Origin: Bifidobacterium imperatoris
GTDB taxonomy: Bacteria > Actinomycetota > Actinomycetes > Actinomycetales > Bifidobacteriaceae
DNA: 40,473 nucleotides
Assembly (NCBI RefSeq): GCF_002860405.1
Contig: NZ_NMWV01000031.1
Location: 1-40,473 of the forward strand
Direction: 5' to 3'
The notes beneath the pieces are model-generated. The model searched no databases, was not told the origin of the DNA, and was given only the letters and a program-made list of their open reading frames with translations. Position numbers and translations under genes: made by a program. This document shows positions 15,157 to 27,918 of this stretch, in pieces; the first letter of the stretch is position 1, and each line of letters opens with the position of its first letter.

Positions 15157-16530
15157 TCAGTTCACCGAACGGCGAGCGGTCTCCACGCCGAAGATGCCGA
15201 CGATAAGCATCGAGGCGATGGCAATCACGCTGATGGACACGAAGATGGACGTGGCACCGAGGTTCATCAGCATCCAACCCACCACCATAGGCATCAACAC
15301 GTTGAGCAGCTTGGCGATGGCGTTGGCCACGCCCACGCAGCGGAAGCGCACCTTGGTGGCGAACAGTTCAGGAGCGTACACGGCCACCACGGAAGCCATG
15401 AGCACGTAGAGGCACATCATGAGCAGGAAGCCCACGATGATGGCACCGACAGTGGAAGTCTGGAACGCGTAGAGCATACCGAACACACCAGTGAAGAGGA
15501 ACGCCGGTACGATAGTGCGCTTGCGGCCAATGCGATCGATGAGCAGAGAGCCGATGAGGCAGCCCACCGGAGCGCCGAGCATCATCATCGTGGAAGTGGT
15601 CAGCGAGGAGGAAAGGTTGATGCCGCGCTTGACCAGAATGGTCGGCACCCAAGAGGTGAAAGCGTAGGAGCACACGTTGGTGGCGCTCACAGCCACGATG
15701 GCCACGAGCAGGCAGATGCCGAGCGAACGGCCACCAGCGTTGCGAGTGGATTCAGCAGCAGACTTGGCAGCAGCTTCAGCAGGCTCAGAACCGTTGGCTT
15801 CAAGCTGCTTGACGATGGCATCAGCCTCGTTATAACGGCCGTGCACAGCCAGCCAACGCGGAGACTCCGGGATATCACGACGCAGCCACCAAATCACAGC
15901 GGCAATAAGACCGATACCGACGAATAGCGGACGCCAGCTCCAGCGAGGAATGATGAATGCGCACAGCAGCATGGCGATAGGCACACCACAGTTGGCGACG
16001 AGCGAAACGATAGCGCACCAATGGCCACGACGATTCATCGGGGCGAATTCGTTGACCATAGCGAAACCGGTGACGATTTCAGCGCCGAGGCCGAGGCCTG
16101 CGCCAAGACGGCAAAGAGAAAGAATAGCCATGTTCGGGGCGAATGCGCCGAGGAAGGTGAAGCCACCGAACAGCAGCAGGTTGATTTGGTAGGCTACGCG
16201 GCGGCCCTTCAGGTCGCCGACGAAACCGGCCAGCAGCGAGCCGACCAACAGGCCCAGGAAGCCTGCGGACATGAACGTGGAGTTTTGTGCCACGGTGGAC
16301 CAGTGGGTGGACAGTGCACTGGAAGCCACAGCACTGCCGATATACACATCGATGCTGTCCATCAGCATGCCGGCCGCCACCAGAGCGACGATGCGATAGA
16401 ACATCGGGGTCTCATGCGCACGATCCATGCGCGAAACAATTTCTTCTACCTGAGCATGATTCTCAGCGGTACGAGCCTCGGCGGCAGTCATAGCGGAATC
16501 ATGGGAAATCTGCTGTTCAGCAGCAGTCAT
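15157..16530 (-). CDS. Major facilitator superfamily transporter (metabolite:H+ symporter type)
   Basis: A 457-residue, 12-segment MFS carrier. Family motifs are GDLKGRR in the loop between segments 2 and 3, IPESPRWLAVHGR before the central loop, and DRIGRKRT in the second half, placing it in the sugar/organic-acid porter branch. The N-terminal ~35 residues are hydrophilic and contain a repeated HDSAMTAAEA-like segment. ATG 16530 has AAGAGG about 9 nt upstream. A stable hairpin lies in its leader at 16555-16593 and a strong terminator follows the gene, so it is a single-gene unit. The substrate is unknown; its place between the serpin and thiamine genes does not decide it. It does not look like the CscB-type oligosaccharide permease. 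Confidence 0.88.
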   Translation of the reverse strand: MTAAEQQISHDSAMTAAEARTAENHAQVEEIVSRMDRAHETPMFYRIVALVAAGMLMDSIDVYIGSAVASSALSTHWSTVAQNSTFMSAGFLGLLVGSLLAGFVGDLKGRRVAYQINLLLFGGFTFLGAFAPNMAILSLCRLGAGLGLGAEIVTGFAMVNEFAPMNRRGHWCAIVSLVANCGVPIAMLLCAFIIPRWSWRPLFVGIGLIAAVIWWLRRDIPESPRWLAVHGRYNEADAIVKQLEANGSEPAEAAAKSAAESTRNAGGRSLGICLLVAIVAVSATNVCSYAFTSWVPTILVKRGINLSSSLTTSTMMMLGAPVGCLIGSLLIDRIGRKRTIVPAFLFTGVFGMLYAFQTSTVGAIIVGFLLMMCLYVLMASVVAVYAPELFATKVRFRCVGVANAIAKLLNVLMPMVVGWMLMNLGATSIFVSISVIAIASMLIVGIFGVETARRSVN

Positions 16531-16554
16531 AGTGAGCGCCTCTTCTTACATCTT

Positions 16555-16593
16555 GTTGCAAGGCAACCGCTCAACGGTCTATTGCCGTGCAAC
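16555..16593 (-). promoter_or_regulatory. Leader hairpin of the MFS transporter gene
   Basis: GTTGCA-A-GGCAA (16555-16566) pairs with TTGCC-G-TGCAAC (16582-16593), 11 pairs with one mismatch, within 30 nt of the SD. A further dyad AGCCA-N11-TGGCT lies near 16682-16703. Could be an operator or an RNA leader; no known riboswitch was recognised in 16531-16780. Confidence 0.4.
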
Positions 16594-16780
16594 GAACTCA
16601 TAGCGCGGGTTCGACTTCGTTTGCCTTCCCATTGTGTGGGATAGTCAACGATTTCAAGCCTACGTCTTGAATTCACCTACCGAGCCAACATTGTGAGCTG
16701 GCTCACGTACGTCAGAAAAGAACTATAGGAGCGTTTTTCTTGGGCTCCTGTCGCGGGCCACATTGTGAACGAATATGAAA

Positions 16781-16807
16781 CGGGGTGTCTCACTATGAGA
16801 CACCCCG
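16781..16807 (-). terminator. Terminator of the thiamine operon
   Basis: CGGGGTGTCTCA (16781-16792) and TGAGACACCCCG (16796-16807) form a perfect 12-bp stem with a CTA loop. On the minus strand it is followed by TTTCATATTCG. It lies 21 bp after the last gene of the thi operon. Confidence 0.8.
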
Positions 16808-16828
16808 AGACAATCCACATGCGCGGTT

Positions 16829-17206
16829 TTACTGCTGAGTCTTTTTCGCCAAGATCTCATCCACCAGCTTCGGCTTTTCAGTCAGCTGACCAGTGAAACC
16901 GGGGCGAATATCCATGTGCAGCACCAGAGACGTGCGGTAACCCTGCTCGGCAAGCTTCTTGGCTGCTTCGCCGGCCACCTTGAGCACATCGTCGAGATTG
17001 CCCTCCACATTGGTGAACAATGCGTTGGTCTCTTGCGGCAAACCGGATTCGCGAATCACCTCAACAGCCTGAGACACATAAGGGGAAACTTCGGAACCCA
17101 CGCCAGCAGCAGAAACCTGAATCGCTGCGACGGTGTTCAGGTACGGCTTGCCGGTTTCGGGGTCGATGGGTACTTCCTGCTTCACGGCATTGCGGTCAAC
17201 GACCAT
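16829..17206 (-). CDS. Thiamine-binding protein of the MTH1187/YkoF (DUF77) family
   Basis: A 125-residue soluble protein. Family features are the AAIQVSAAG strand with GSEVSPYVSQAVEVIRESGL, then the NALFTNVEG segment and the LKVAGEAAKKLAEQGYRTSLVLHMDIRPG helix-strand unit. Related proteins bind thiamine or its pyrimidine and often sit with thi genes. It starts 10 bp after the thiD stop, with AAAGGA before the ATG at 17206, and is the last gene of the thi operon. It may buffer or deliver HMP or thiamine in the cytoplasm; that role is inference from family and context. Confidence 0.82.
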   Translation of the reverse strand: MVVDRNAVKQEVPIDPETGKPYLNTVAAIQVSAAGVGSEVSPYVSQAVEVIRESGLPQETNALFTNVEGNLDDVLKVAGEAAKKLAEQGYRTSLVLHMDIRPGFTGQLTEKPKLVDEILAKKTQQ

Positions 17207-17216
17207 AGTTGTCCTT

Positions 17217-18014
17217 TCAGCGGTATTTCCAGAAGTGGTCCATCGGGCCGGAGCCGTGCCCCAAATCCAATTGAGCCTTCAATGCGCCGGTCAGATACTT
17301 CTTCGCGTGCTTAATGGCCTTAGGCAGCGTATCGCCTAGAGCCAGATACGAGGCGATGGCAGAGCTCAACGTGCAGCCAGTGCCGTGAGTGTTCGGATTG
17401 TTAATACGCACGCCATCGAACCAAGTTACCGTGCCATCAACCTCAGCGAGCACGTCGTTGGCGTCTTCAGTACCATGACCGCCCTTGACCAGAGCCGCAC
17501 AACCGTACTGTTCGCTGATACGACGAGCTGCAGTTTCCATATCCTCCTGATCATGAATCAGGGTGTCGGTCAGGGCTTCGGCCTCCGGGATGTTCGGCGT
17601 TACCACGGTGGCCATGCCGAACAGTCGGCCGGTCAGCGCTGCAATAGCGTCATCGCTGATGAGCTTGGCACCCGAAGTGGCCACCATCACCGGGTCGAGC
17701 ACAATGTTGGTGGCGTGATGGGCTGTCAGACGGTCAGCGATGACGTTGATGATATCCGCGGAGGAGACCATGCCGATTTTCACGGCGACAGGCGGAATAT
17801 CCTCGAATACCATGTCGATCTCATCGGCCAGAATATCCGGCTTCGTGTCCTGAATGGAACGCACGCCGGTGGTGTTCTGGGCGGTGAGTGCGGTGATGGC
17901 GCTCATGCCGAACACACCACATGCCAGCATGGTTTTCAGATCAGCCTGCATACCGGCGCCGCCGGACGAATCCGAACCTGAAATCGCAAGTACTGCTGGC
18001 AAAGTGGTGCTCAT
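17217..18014 (-). CDS. thiD: Hydroxymethylpyrimidine/phosphomethylpyrimidine kinase
   Basis: ThiD phosphorylates HMP and HMP-P to HMP-PP, the pyrimidine substrate of ThiE. It has 265 residues of the ribokinase fold: [19 protein letters not shown] at the substrate site, [23 protein letters not shown] and [14 protein letters not shown] with the catalytic base region. AAAGGAG precedes the ATG at 18014. It lies in the operon thiM - thiE/C - thiD - thiamine-binding protein. The 54-bp gap before it contains an imperfect inverted repeat (GTAACACGTAC with GTACGTTAC, 18034-18072) that includes the upstream stop. No ThiE domain is fused here because it sits with ThiC instead. Confidence 0.95.
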   Translation of the reverse strand: MSTTLPAVLAISGSDSSGGAGMQADLKTMLACGVFGMSAITALTAQNTTGVRSIQDTKPDILADEIDMVFEDIPPVAVKIGMVSSADIINVIADRLTAHHATNIVLDPVMVATSGAKLISDDAIAALTGRLFGMATVVTPNIPEAEALTDTLIHDQEDMETAARRISEQYGCAALVKGGHGTEDANDVLAEVDGTVTWFDGVRINNPNTHGTGCTLSSAIASYLALGDTLPKAIKHAKKYLTGALKAQLDLGHGSGPMDHFWKYR

Positions 18015-18068
18015 AATTTCTCCTTTAAAACTCGTAACACGTACCGAGCGTAGCGAGGTGGCTGTACG

Positions 18069-21888
<3,820 letters not shown>

Positions 21889-21892
21889 ATCA

Positions 21893-21980
21893 CTGCTCCC
21901 TACGATGGTCTTAACCAACAGGTTCTAAGGGTTAGGCGTTATGCCATTCTCAACCCGCCGTTGACGCGGGTTCCCCTGCA
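21893..21980 (-). ncRNA. TPP riboswitch (THI element) in the thiM leader
   Basis: Read on the minus strand: GGGG followed by a 7-bp stem AACCCGC/GCGGGTT, then TTGAGA (pyrimidine-sensing CUGAGA-type loop), GGC-ATAAC-GCC, ACCC closing P2 with GGGG, AACCTG, a stem TGGT-TAAG-ACCA, and the conserved CGTAGGGA. The last bases GGGAG are the SD of thiM, so TPP binding would hide the ribosome site. Expected effect: repression of thiM and the downstream thi genes when TPP is plentiful. Confidence 0.88.
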
Positions 21981-22164
21981 TTACAATGCTGACGCTATGC
22001 GCGTATGCGGACATTTTCTTTACAAATCCGAACAGAATCGTTGATTTTTATGTGATTGCTCTGGCGCGTCGCCAAACCTCGTGGTATTTATGCGGGCTCT
22101 TGCTGTGACACGCGTGTAGGATGAGGTTCGTTTGCTTGGAATCCCTAGAATTTCGGGAGGAATG

Positions 22165-23589
22165 ATGACTAATCAGTCCGCTGTTGATATCAATCAACTT
22201 CAGGAATACTCGCGTGCGTTCAATGCTGACCGTGCCAATCTTGTGGCCGCCAATGCTGCCGTCTCCACCGGTGTGCTTGCCGCAGCCACCGATTACCAAG
22301 GCCTGCGTGATCTGCCCCGTGACTTTTCCATCGAACTCAAGCAGGGCTCCATCACCAATCAGGAGCGCTCGGGCCGCTGTTGGATGTTCGCATCGCTCAA
22401 CACGTTGCGTTACGAGCTGATGCACCACTGGAACTTGGAAGATTTCGAATTCTCCGAAACCTATTTGTTCTTCTGGGACGCCATCGAAAAGTCCAACACG
22501 TATCTTGAGCATGTGTTGGAAACCTTGGACGAGCCCACTGATTCCCGTATCTTCGAGGTCATCAACGATGGTCCGTCCGACGATGGCGGCTGGTGGCAGA
22601 TGTTCGCCGCCCTGGTCAATAAATATGGCCTGGTACCGAAGTCCGCTTACCCTGAGTCCGCCAATTCGCGTGACTCGGATGCCTTCAAGCAATACCTCAA
22701 CACTAAGCTGCGTGAGTTCGCCGCTGAGCTTCGTCGCCGTCATGCTGCCGGCGAATCGGTGGAGATGCTGCGTGAAGCCAAGCGTGAGGATATGGCCACG
22801 GTATATCGCATCTGCGCTATCGCACTCGGTGAGCCTCCGGCAACGTTCGACTTCCTGGCACGAGTCAAGGATGATGATGACGACAAGGATGATAATAAGG
22901 ACAGCAAGGCTGATAAGACCGAGCAGGCCAAGCGCGAATCCGGCAAGGATGAACGCAAGCAGATTCGCGAAACCGGTATCACGCCGCTTGAGTTCTACAA
23001 GAAGTATGTGCCTGTGGATGTCAATGATTTCGTCACCATCTCTAATGCTCCGATGGCTCGTACCCCATTCGGCAAGCGCTACCGCATCCGTTGCACCGCG
23101 AATGTGATTGAAGCCGGCGATATGGAATTCGTCAACGTGCCGCTGGCCGTGTTCAAGAAGGCCGCCGTCGACCAGATCGCAGCTGGCCACCCGATTTGGT
23201 TCGCCTGCGATTGCATGCAATTCGCGCTGCGTGGTGAAGGTGTGTTCGATCGCGGTACTGTGCGAGTGGATCAGCTGTTCGGTACTGAATTCACCTTCGA
23301 TAAGGCTGATGGCCTTGAGTACGGCGACCGTCCAAGCAATCATGCGATGACGCTCACTGGTGTGAATCTGGACGAGAACGACAAGCCTAACCGTTGGAAG
23401 ATTGAAAACAGCTGGGGTAAGGACAACGGCAAGGATGGCTACTATGTGGCTTCCGACGCCTGGTTCGACCAGTTCGTCACTGAACTCATCATCCGCAAGG
23501 ACATGCTCGACGAGGCGACGCTGGCCATTGCGCAAAGCGAGCCGGTAGAGCTTGAACCGTGGGAGCCGCTCACGCGCTCTTGCCGCTGA
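22165..23589 (+). CDS. pepC: Aminopeptidase C (bleomycin hydrolase family, C1B cysteine peptidase)
   Basis: A cytoplasmic cysteine aminopeptidase of 474 residues that trims peptides from the N-terminus. The catalytic triad is visible: Cys72 in QERSGRCWMFASLN, His393 in SNHAMTLTGV and Asn415 in KIENSWG. Other family segments are FSETYLFFWDAIEKSN and DGGWWQMF. GGGAGG ends at 22160; the ATG at 22165 has better spacing than the one at 22162. Unusual is a Lys/Asp/Glu-rich insert at about 235-266 (KDDDDDKDDNKDSKADK and more), which looks like a surface loop. It is transcribed divergently from the thi operon and followed by a hairpin without T-run. Confidence 0.94.
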   Translation: MTNQSAVDINQLQEYSRAFNADRANLVAANAAVSTGVLAAATDYQGLRDLPRDFSIELKQGSITNQERSGRCWMFASLNTLRYELMHHWNLEDFEFSETYLFFWDAIEKSNTYLEHVLETLDEPTDSRIFEVINDGPSDDGGWWQMFAALVNKYGLVPKSAYPESANSRDSDAFKQYLNTKLREFAAELRRRHAAGESVEMLREAKREDMATVYRICAIALGEPPATFDFLARVKDDDDDKDDNKDSKADKTEQAKRESGKDERKQIRETGITPLEFYKKYVPVDVNDFVTISNAPMARTPFGKRYRIRCTANVIEAGDMEFVNVPLAVFKKAAVDQIAAGHPIWFACDCMQFALRGEGVFDRGTVRVDQLFGTEFTFDKADGLEYGDRPSNHAMTLTGVNLDENDKPNRWKIENSWGKDNGKDGYYVASDAWFDQFVTELIIRKDMLDEATLAIAQSEPVELEPWEPLTRSCR

Positions 23590-23604
23590 GCTCAAATAGT
23601 GATT

Positions 23605-23649
23605 CGGCGCTCCCCGATACCTCATATATAGAGATGTAGGGGAGTGCCG
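23605..23649 (+). terminator. Hairpin after pepC
   Basis: CGGCGCTCCCC (23605-23615) and GGGGAGTGCCG (23639-23649) pair over 11 bp with one G-U; the loop contains a smaller stem. No T-run follows, so termination is uncertain. No T-box motif is present before the glycyl-tRNA synthetase gene. Confidence 0.5.
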
Positions 23650-23705
23650 CTATCCTGAAGCGGTTGTAAGTAAGTCCCCAAACCGTTCAAACCAGAAGGT
23701 GCATT

Positions 23706-25178
23706 GTGGCTCAATCTAAACTCGATGAAGTCGTATCCCTCGCAAAGCGTCGTGGCTTCGTATTCCCTGCCGGTGAAATCTATGGCGGCACTCGTTCCGC
23801 TTGGGATTACGGCCCTCTTGGTGTTGCTCTGAAAGACAACATCAAGCGCGAATGGTGGCGTTCTATGGTCGTCACTCGCCCCGACGTGGTCGGTGTGGAC
23901 ACCTCCATCATTCTGCCGCCTGAAGTGTGGGTGGCTTCCGGTCACGTCAGCGTGTTCAACGATCCGCTCGTCGAATGCCTGAACTGCCACAAGCGCAACC
24001 GTGCCGATAAGCTCGAGGAATCCTACGCCGAAAAGCACGGCGACAAGATGCCTGAGAACGGCATGAAAGATATTGTCTGCCCGAACTGTGGTACCCGTGG
24101 CGAGTGGACCGAACCGCGTGACTTCAACATGATGCTGCGCACTCACCTCGGCCCGGTCGAGGATGAGAACAGCCTGCACTACCTGCGCCCGGAAACCGCT
24201 CAGGGTATTTTCGTGGACTTCAAGAACGTAATGACTTCCTCCCGTTCCAAGCCGCCGTTCGGTATTGCGAACATGGGTAAGTCCTTCCGTAACGAGATCA
24301 CTCCGGGCAACTTCATCTTCCGTACCCGAGAGTTCGAGCAGATGGAGATGGAATTCTTCGTCAAGCCGGGCACCGATGAGGAATGGCACCAGTACTGGAT
24401 TGACGCTCGTACCCAGTGGTACCTTGACCTCGGTGTCAAGCCGGAGAACCTGCGCCACTATGAGCATCCGAAGGAGAAGCTGGCCCACTACTCCAAGCGC
24501 ACCGTGGACATCGAATACAAGTTCGGTTTCCAGGGTTCCGATTGGGGCGAACTCGAAGGCATCGCCAACCGTACGGACTTCGATTTGACGGCTCATGCCA
24601 AGCACTCCGGCGAGGATCTGAGCTACTTCAACCAGGCAACTGGCGAGAAGTACATTCCGTACGTCATCGAGCCGGCAGCAGGTCTGACCCGCTCCCTGAT
24701 GTGCTTCCTCGTGGATGCCTACGATGTGGACGAAGCACCGAACACCAAGGGTGGCGTCGACAAGCGTACCGTGCTGCGTCTCGATCCGCGCTTGGCTCCG
24801 ATCAAGGCTGCCGTGCTGCCGCTGTCCAAGAAGCCGGAACTGCAGGAAGTGGCCCACAACCTGGCTGCCGACCTGCGCTTCAACGAGTGGATGATCGACT
24901 ACGACGAATCCGGCGCTATTGGTCGCCGTTACCGTCGTCAGGATGAAATCGGTACTCCGCTGTGCATCACCGTGGACTTCGACACCCTCGAGGATCAGGC
25001 TGTGACCATTCGTGAGCGTGACACGATGGCTCAGGAACGCGTCTCTCTGGATAAGGTTGCTGATTACGTCAGCGCCCGCATCAGCGAAAAGCGTACTCGT
25101 GTGCCGCTGAAGCCTGTGGAAATGGGTGGCGAGCCTTGGCCTGCTTCCGGCATTCAGGAAGCCGGCGGCTTGTACTGA
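23706..25178 (+). CDS. glyS: Glycyl-tRNA synthetase, single-chain dimeric (alpha2) type
   Basis: Class II synthetase that charges tRNA-Gly. It is the one-chain form of 490 residues rather than the two-subunit GlyQ/GlyS form. Motif 1 region [14 protein letters not shown], motif 2 [21 protein letters not shown] and motif 3 [10 protein letters not shown] are present. A zinc-ribbon-like insert has CLNC (C91, C94) and CPNC (C125, C128). The C-terminal anticodon domain ends in AGGLY. The GTG start follows AGAAGG. The gene stands alone between pepC and dusB with hairpins on both sides. Note that many annotations name this form glyQS or simply glyS. Confidence 0.95.
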   Translation: MAQSKLDEVVSLAKRRGFVFPAGEIYGGTRSAWDYGPLGVALKDNIKREWWRSMVVTRPDVVGVDTSIILPPEVWVASGHVSVFNDPLVECLNCHKRNRADKLEESYAEKHGDKMPENGMKDIVCPNCGTRGEWTEPRDFNMMLRTHLGPVEDENSLHYLRPETAQGIFVDFKNVMTSSRSKPPFGIANMGKSFRNEITPGNFIFRTREFEQMEMEFFVKPGTDEEWHQYWIDARTQWYLDLGVKPENLRHYEHPKEKLAHYSKRTVDIEYKFGFQGSDWGELEGIANRTDFDLTAHAKHSGEDLSYFNQATGEKYIPYVIEPAAGLTRSLMCFLVDAYDVDEAPNTKGGVDKRTVLRLDPRLAPIKAAVLPLSKKPELQEVAHNLAADLRFNEWMIDYDESGAIGRRYRRQDEIGTPLCITVDFDTLEDQAVTIRERDTMAQERVSLDKVADYVSARISEKRTRVPLKPVEMGGEPWPASGIQEAGGLY

Positions 25179-25216
25179 TTCCCGAATTCGTAAGATCGCA
25201 TAACGATGACTGATTT

Positions 25217-25247
25217 GGCTCCCCTCCGTTCAATAACGAGGGGAGCC
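25217..25247. repeat. Dispersed hairpin element, copy 4 (short form), glyS-dusB gap
   Basis: GGCTCCCCTCCGTT (25217-25230) pairs with AACGAGGGGAGCC (25235-25247), 13 pairs with a single bulged C. The arms are those of the dispersed element. It may serve as the 3' hairpin of the glyS transcript; there is no T-run. Confidence 0.65.
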
Positions 25248-25266
25248 ACGCTATGTAGGAAGCAAC

Positions 25267-26508
25267 GTGACAGATACCTCCGAAACCATTATCGCCGAAC
25301 CGCATGAGACCGATAATCTCGATCCGCGCACGGATGCGCAGGAACGTCCGGGCGAACCGGTGCATATTGCTCCGGTGCAGCTGGATGATATCACTGTTCC
25401 CACGCCGGTTGTACTCTCTCCAATGGCGGGTGTCACCAACTGGCCGTTCCGCGTGATTTGTGAGGAATATGGTCCGGATGGCCTCTATGTGGCGGAGATG
25501 ATTACCGCTCGTGCTTTGGTGGCAAGAAACCCCAAAGCATTGCGGTTGTGCCATTTTGCTCCTAGCGAGAAGATTCGTTCGCTCCAGCTGTATGGCGTGA
25601 ATCCTTCCATCACCGAGCAGGCCGCCAAAATCGTAGTTGATGAAGGTATGGCGGACCATGTGGATCTGAACTTTGGCTGCCCGGTTCCCAAGGTCACGCG
25701 GCGCGGAGGCGGATCGGCCTTACCGTGGAAAACGGATATCTTCACCGATTTGATTGCGCGAGTGGTTGCCGTATGCGAACCTGCGGGCATCCCTGTTACC
25801 GCTAAGATTCGCGTAGGAATCGACCATCAGCATGAAACATTCCTCGAAGCTGGGCATATTGCACAAGAAGAGGGTTGCAAGGCGGTAACGTTGCACGCTC
25901 GAACCACTGCCGAATACTATGGGGGGCATTCGGATTGGTCTCGAATCGGTGAACTGAAGGAACATCTCAATATTCCCGTTTTCGGCAACGGTGATATTTG
26001 GGGTGCGGAAGATGCATTGGAAATGGTTCGCGAGACCGGTTGCGATGGCGTGGCCATCGGTCGTGGCTGTCAAGGCAGGCCGTGGCTGTTCGCCAATATC
26101 AAGAACGCTTTCGCAGGCAATGCTGAGCGCATCAATCCGAATCTTGGCGAGGTCTGTCAGGTGATTCATCGGCATGCCGAGCTGCTTACCGAATTCTATG
26201 ATGGTGACGAAATGATGGCCGTACATGATTTGCGTAAGCATATCGCTTGGTATCTCAAGGGTTTCCCCGTAGGCGGTTCCACCAGAAAAGCCTTCATGGA
26301 ATGCGAGAATCTCGCTGATGTGGATCGTGAGATAGCGCGTTTGGACCCCACGATTGAATACCCCCCACGAGTAATTGACAAGCCGCGTGGCCGAGTTCGT
26401 TTTGCCAAGAAAGTTCATCTTCCTTATGGATGGTTGGAATCGCGCACCACTTCCCATGAGGAGCGTGAAGCACTCTTCGGCGACGACCCGATGGATGCCA
26501 GTTATTAG
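25267..26508 (+). CDS. dusB: tRNA-dihydrouridine synthase (DusB-like)
   Basis: A 413-residue flavoenzyme that reduces uridine to dihydrouridine in the tRNA D-loop with NADPH. The TIM-barrel marks are VLSPMAGVTNWPFR (FMN site), DLNFGCPVPKVTRRGGG with catalytic Cys138, TAKIRVG, TLHARTTAEYY, VFGNGDIW and GVAIGRGCQGRPW. A hydrophilic ~35-residue N-terminal extension precedes the barrel. The GTG at 25267 follows AGGAAG at 6 nt. The 186-bp gap to ftsZ holds no gene; it contains a small dyad CGCAC-N8-GTGCG (26610-26627) and presumably the ftsZ promoter, which I could not place. Family assignment is secure; the DusA/B/C subgroup is not decided by sequence alone. Confidence 0.92.
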   Translation: MTDTSETIIAEPHETDNLDPRTDAQERPGEPVHIAPVQLDDITVPTPVVLSPMAGVTNWPFRVICEEYGPDGLYVAEMITARALVARNPKALRLCHFAPSEKIRSLQLYGVNPSITEQAAKIVVDEGMADHVDLNFGCPVPKVTRRGGGSALPWKTDIFTDLIARVVAVCEPAGIPVTAKIRVGIDHQHETFLEAGHIAQEEGCKAVTLHARTTAEYYGGHSDWSRIGELKEHLNIPVFGNGDIWGAEDALEMVRETGCDGVAIGRGCQGRPWLFANIKNAFAGNAERINPNLGEVCQVIHRHAELLTEFYDGDEMMAVHDLRKHIAWYLKGFPVGGSTRKAFMECENLADVDREIARLDPTIEYPPRVIDKPRGRVRFAKKVHLPYGWLESRTTSHEEREALFGDDPMDASY

Positions 26509-26694
26509 TCTTTGCGCTGATTTCCGTTGAGGAAATAGGCAACGAAACAGGCCGAAAGGTGCCCTGCCGAGCCCTTTTGGTGTGTTCGCAGAAAAAATAT
26601 TGCACAACACGCACTAATCCATGTGCGAATTGACTCCACGAGTAGGGCAGTTGCGCTACTCTTGGGTGTAACCGTGAAGTGACAGGAGCCAAAC

Positions 26695-27906
26695 GTGAGC
26701 GAGATCGCCCAGACTGAGTTCAACGACAAGACCAACATTAAGGTCGTCGGCGTAGGCGGAGCCGGCGGCAATGCCGTTAACCGTATGATCGCCGAAGGAT
26801 TGCAGAACGTTGAATTTGTGGCGGTAAATACCGATGCCAAGGATTTGTTGCGTTCTGACGCTGACGTCAAGATCTCCCTGTCTGATAAAACCAGTCGTGG
26901 TCTTGGCGCCGGTGCTGATCCTGAGCGTGGTGCAAAGGCCGCGCAGGATCATCAGTCGGATATTGAGGAAGCGCTGAAGGGTGCCGATATGGTTTTCGTC
27001 ACCTGTGGCGAAGGCGGCGGCACGGGTACGGGTGCCAGCCCGATTGTGGCACGTACCGCACATCAGCAGGGCGCATTGACCATTGCAGTGGTGACCCGCC
27101 CGTTCAGCTTTGAAGGCCCGCAGCGTTCCGCATCCGCTGATTACGGCATCGATAACCTGCGCAAGGAAGTCGACGCTCTGATTGTGATTCCGAACGATCG
27201 ACTGCTTGAGCTTTCCGACCGTTCCATCGGCATTATCGAAGCATTCAAGACCGCTGATACCGCTTTGCTTGCCGGTGTGCAGGGCATCACCGACCTGATT
27301 TCGATGAACTCCTACATTCACGTCGACTTTAACGACGTGAATTCCATCCTTCGTGGTGCTGGTACCGCTTTGTTCGGTATTGGTTCCGCGCGGGGCGAGG
27401 ATCGTGCAACTCAGGCCGCTGAAATCGCTATCAGCTCCCCGTTGCTGGAAGAAAGCATCGAGGGTGCTCATGGTGCATTGATCAACATCGCTGGCCCGAC
27501 CGATTTGAAGCTGCAGGAAGCTTCTGCCGCCACCGAGTTGGTGCGCAAGGCCATCCATCCTGAAGCTCAGATTATTTGGGGTCTTGCATTGGATGACGCT
27601 TACGGCGACGAGGTTCGCGTTACCGTTATTGCTGCCGGCTTCGATCATGTTTCCGCTCAGGATGCAGACGATCAGGAAGTAGTGACTCCGGTTGTTCCCG
27701 CGCAGCCGGTTGCTAAGCCCGCTGCGGCAGCTCCGACTCAGGTAGCTCAGCCGGCCCCGGTCGCCCAGCCTACGGTGCAGCCCACGTTCACGCCGAGCAC
27801 GGGTGATTCCGCTTCGCTGCCGTTTGACGACCCGACGTCCGAACATCCCACCATTGCTCTCAACGATCCCGCGGGCGATCTTGACATCCCCGACTTCCTG
27901 CGCTGA
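26695..27906 (+). CDS. ftsZ: Cell division GTPase FtsZ
   Basis: Tubulin homologue that forms the Z-ring. 403 residues: N-terminal GVGGAGGNAVNRMI, tubulin signature GGGTGTG at 107-113, T5/T6 region VIPNDRLL, and T7 loop HVDFNDVNSIL that completes GTP hydrolysis. The variable Pro/Ala/Val-rich linker (about 325-380) leads to the conserved C-terminal peptide LDIPDFLR, the binding site for SepF/other division proteins. The GTG start follows AGGAG. sepF follows after 12 bp and yggT and divIVA lie downstream, the usual actinobacterial division order; the upstream neighbour is dusB, not ftsQ, so the mur/fts part of the cluster is elsewhere. Confidence 0.97.
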   Translation: MSEIAQTEFNDKTNIKVVGVGGAGGNAVNRMIAEGLQNVEFVAVNTDAKDLLRSDADVKISLSDKTSRGLGAGADPERGAKAAQDHQSDIEEALKGADMVFVTCGEGGGTGTGASPIVARTAHQQGALTIAVVTRPFSFEGPQRSASADYGIDNLRKEVDALIVIPNDRLLELSDRSIGIIEAFKTADTALLAGVQGITDLISMNSYIHVDFNDVNSILRGAGTALFGIGSARGEDRATQAAEIAISSPLLEESIEGAHGALINIAGPTDLKLQEASAATELVRKAIHPEAQIIWGLALDDAYGDEVRVTVIAAGFDHVSAQDADDQEVVTPVVPAQPVAKPAAAAPTQVAQPAPVAQPTVQPTFTPSTGDSASLPFDDPTSEHPTIALNDPAGDLDIPDFLR

Positions 27907-27918
27907 AAGGACTGAAGC

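Noticed and set aside
21889..21918. Upstream start codon for thiM adding ten residues
   Set aside because: These codons lie within the conserved 3' part of the TPP aptamer; the SD and spacing favour the ATG at 21888.
22048..23625. A 525-codon open frame on the minus strand over pepC
   Set aside because: Antisense to a peptidase with an intact catalytic triad.
23590..23705. T-box leader before glycyl-tRNA synthetase
   Set aside because: The gap is only ~116 bp, no T-box consensus was seen, and it is filled by the pepC 3' hairpin.
26630..26662. ftsZ promoter TTGACT...TACTCT
   Set aside because: The spacing of 21 bp is too long for a standard promoter and no better -10 was found.
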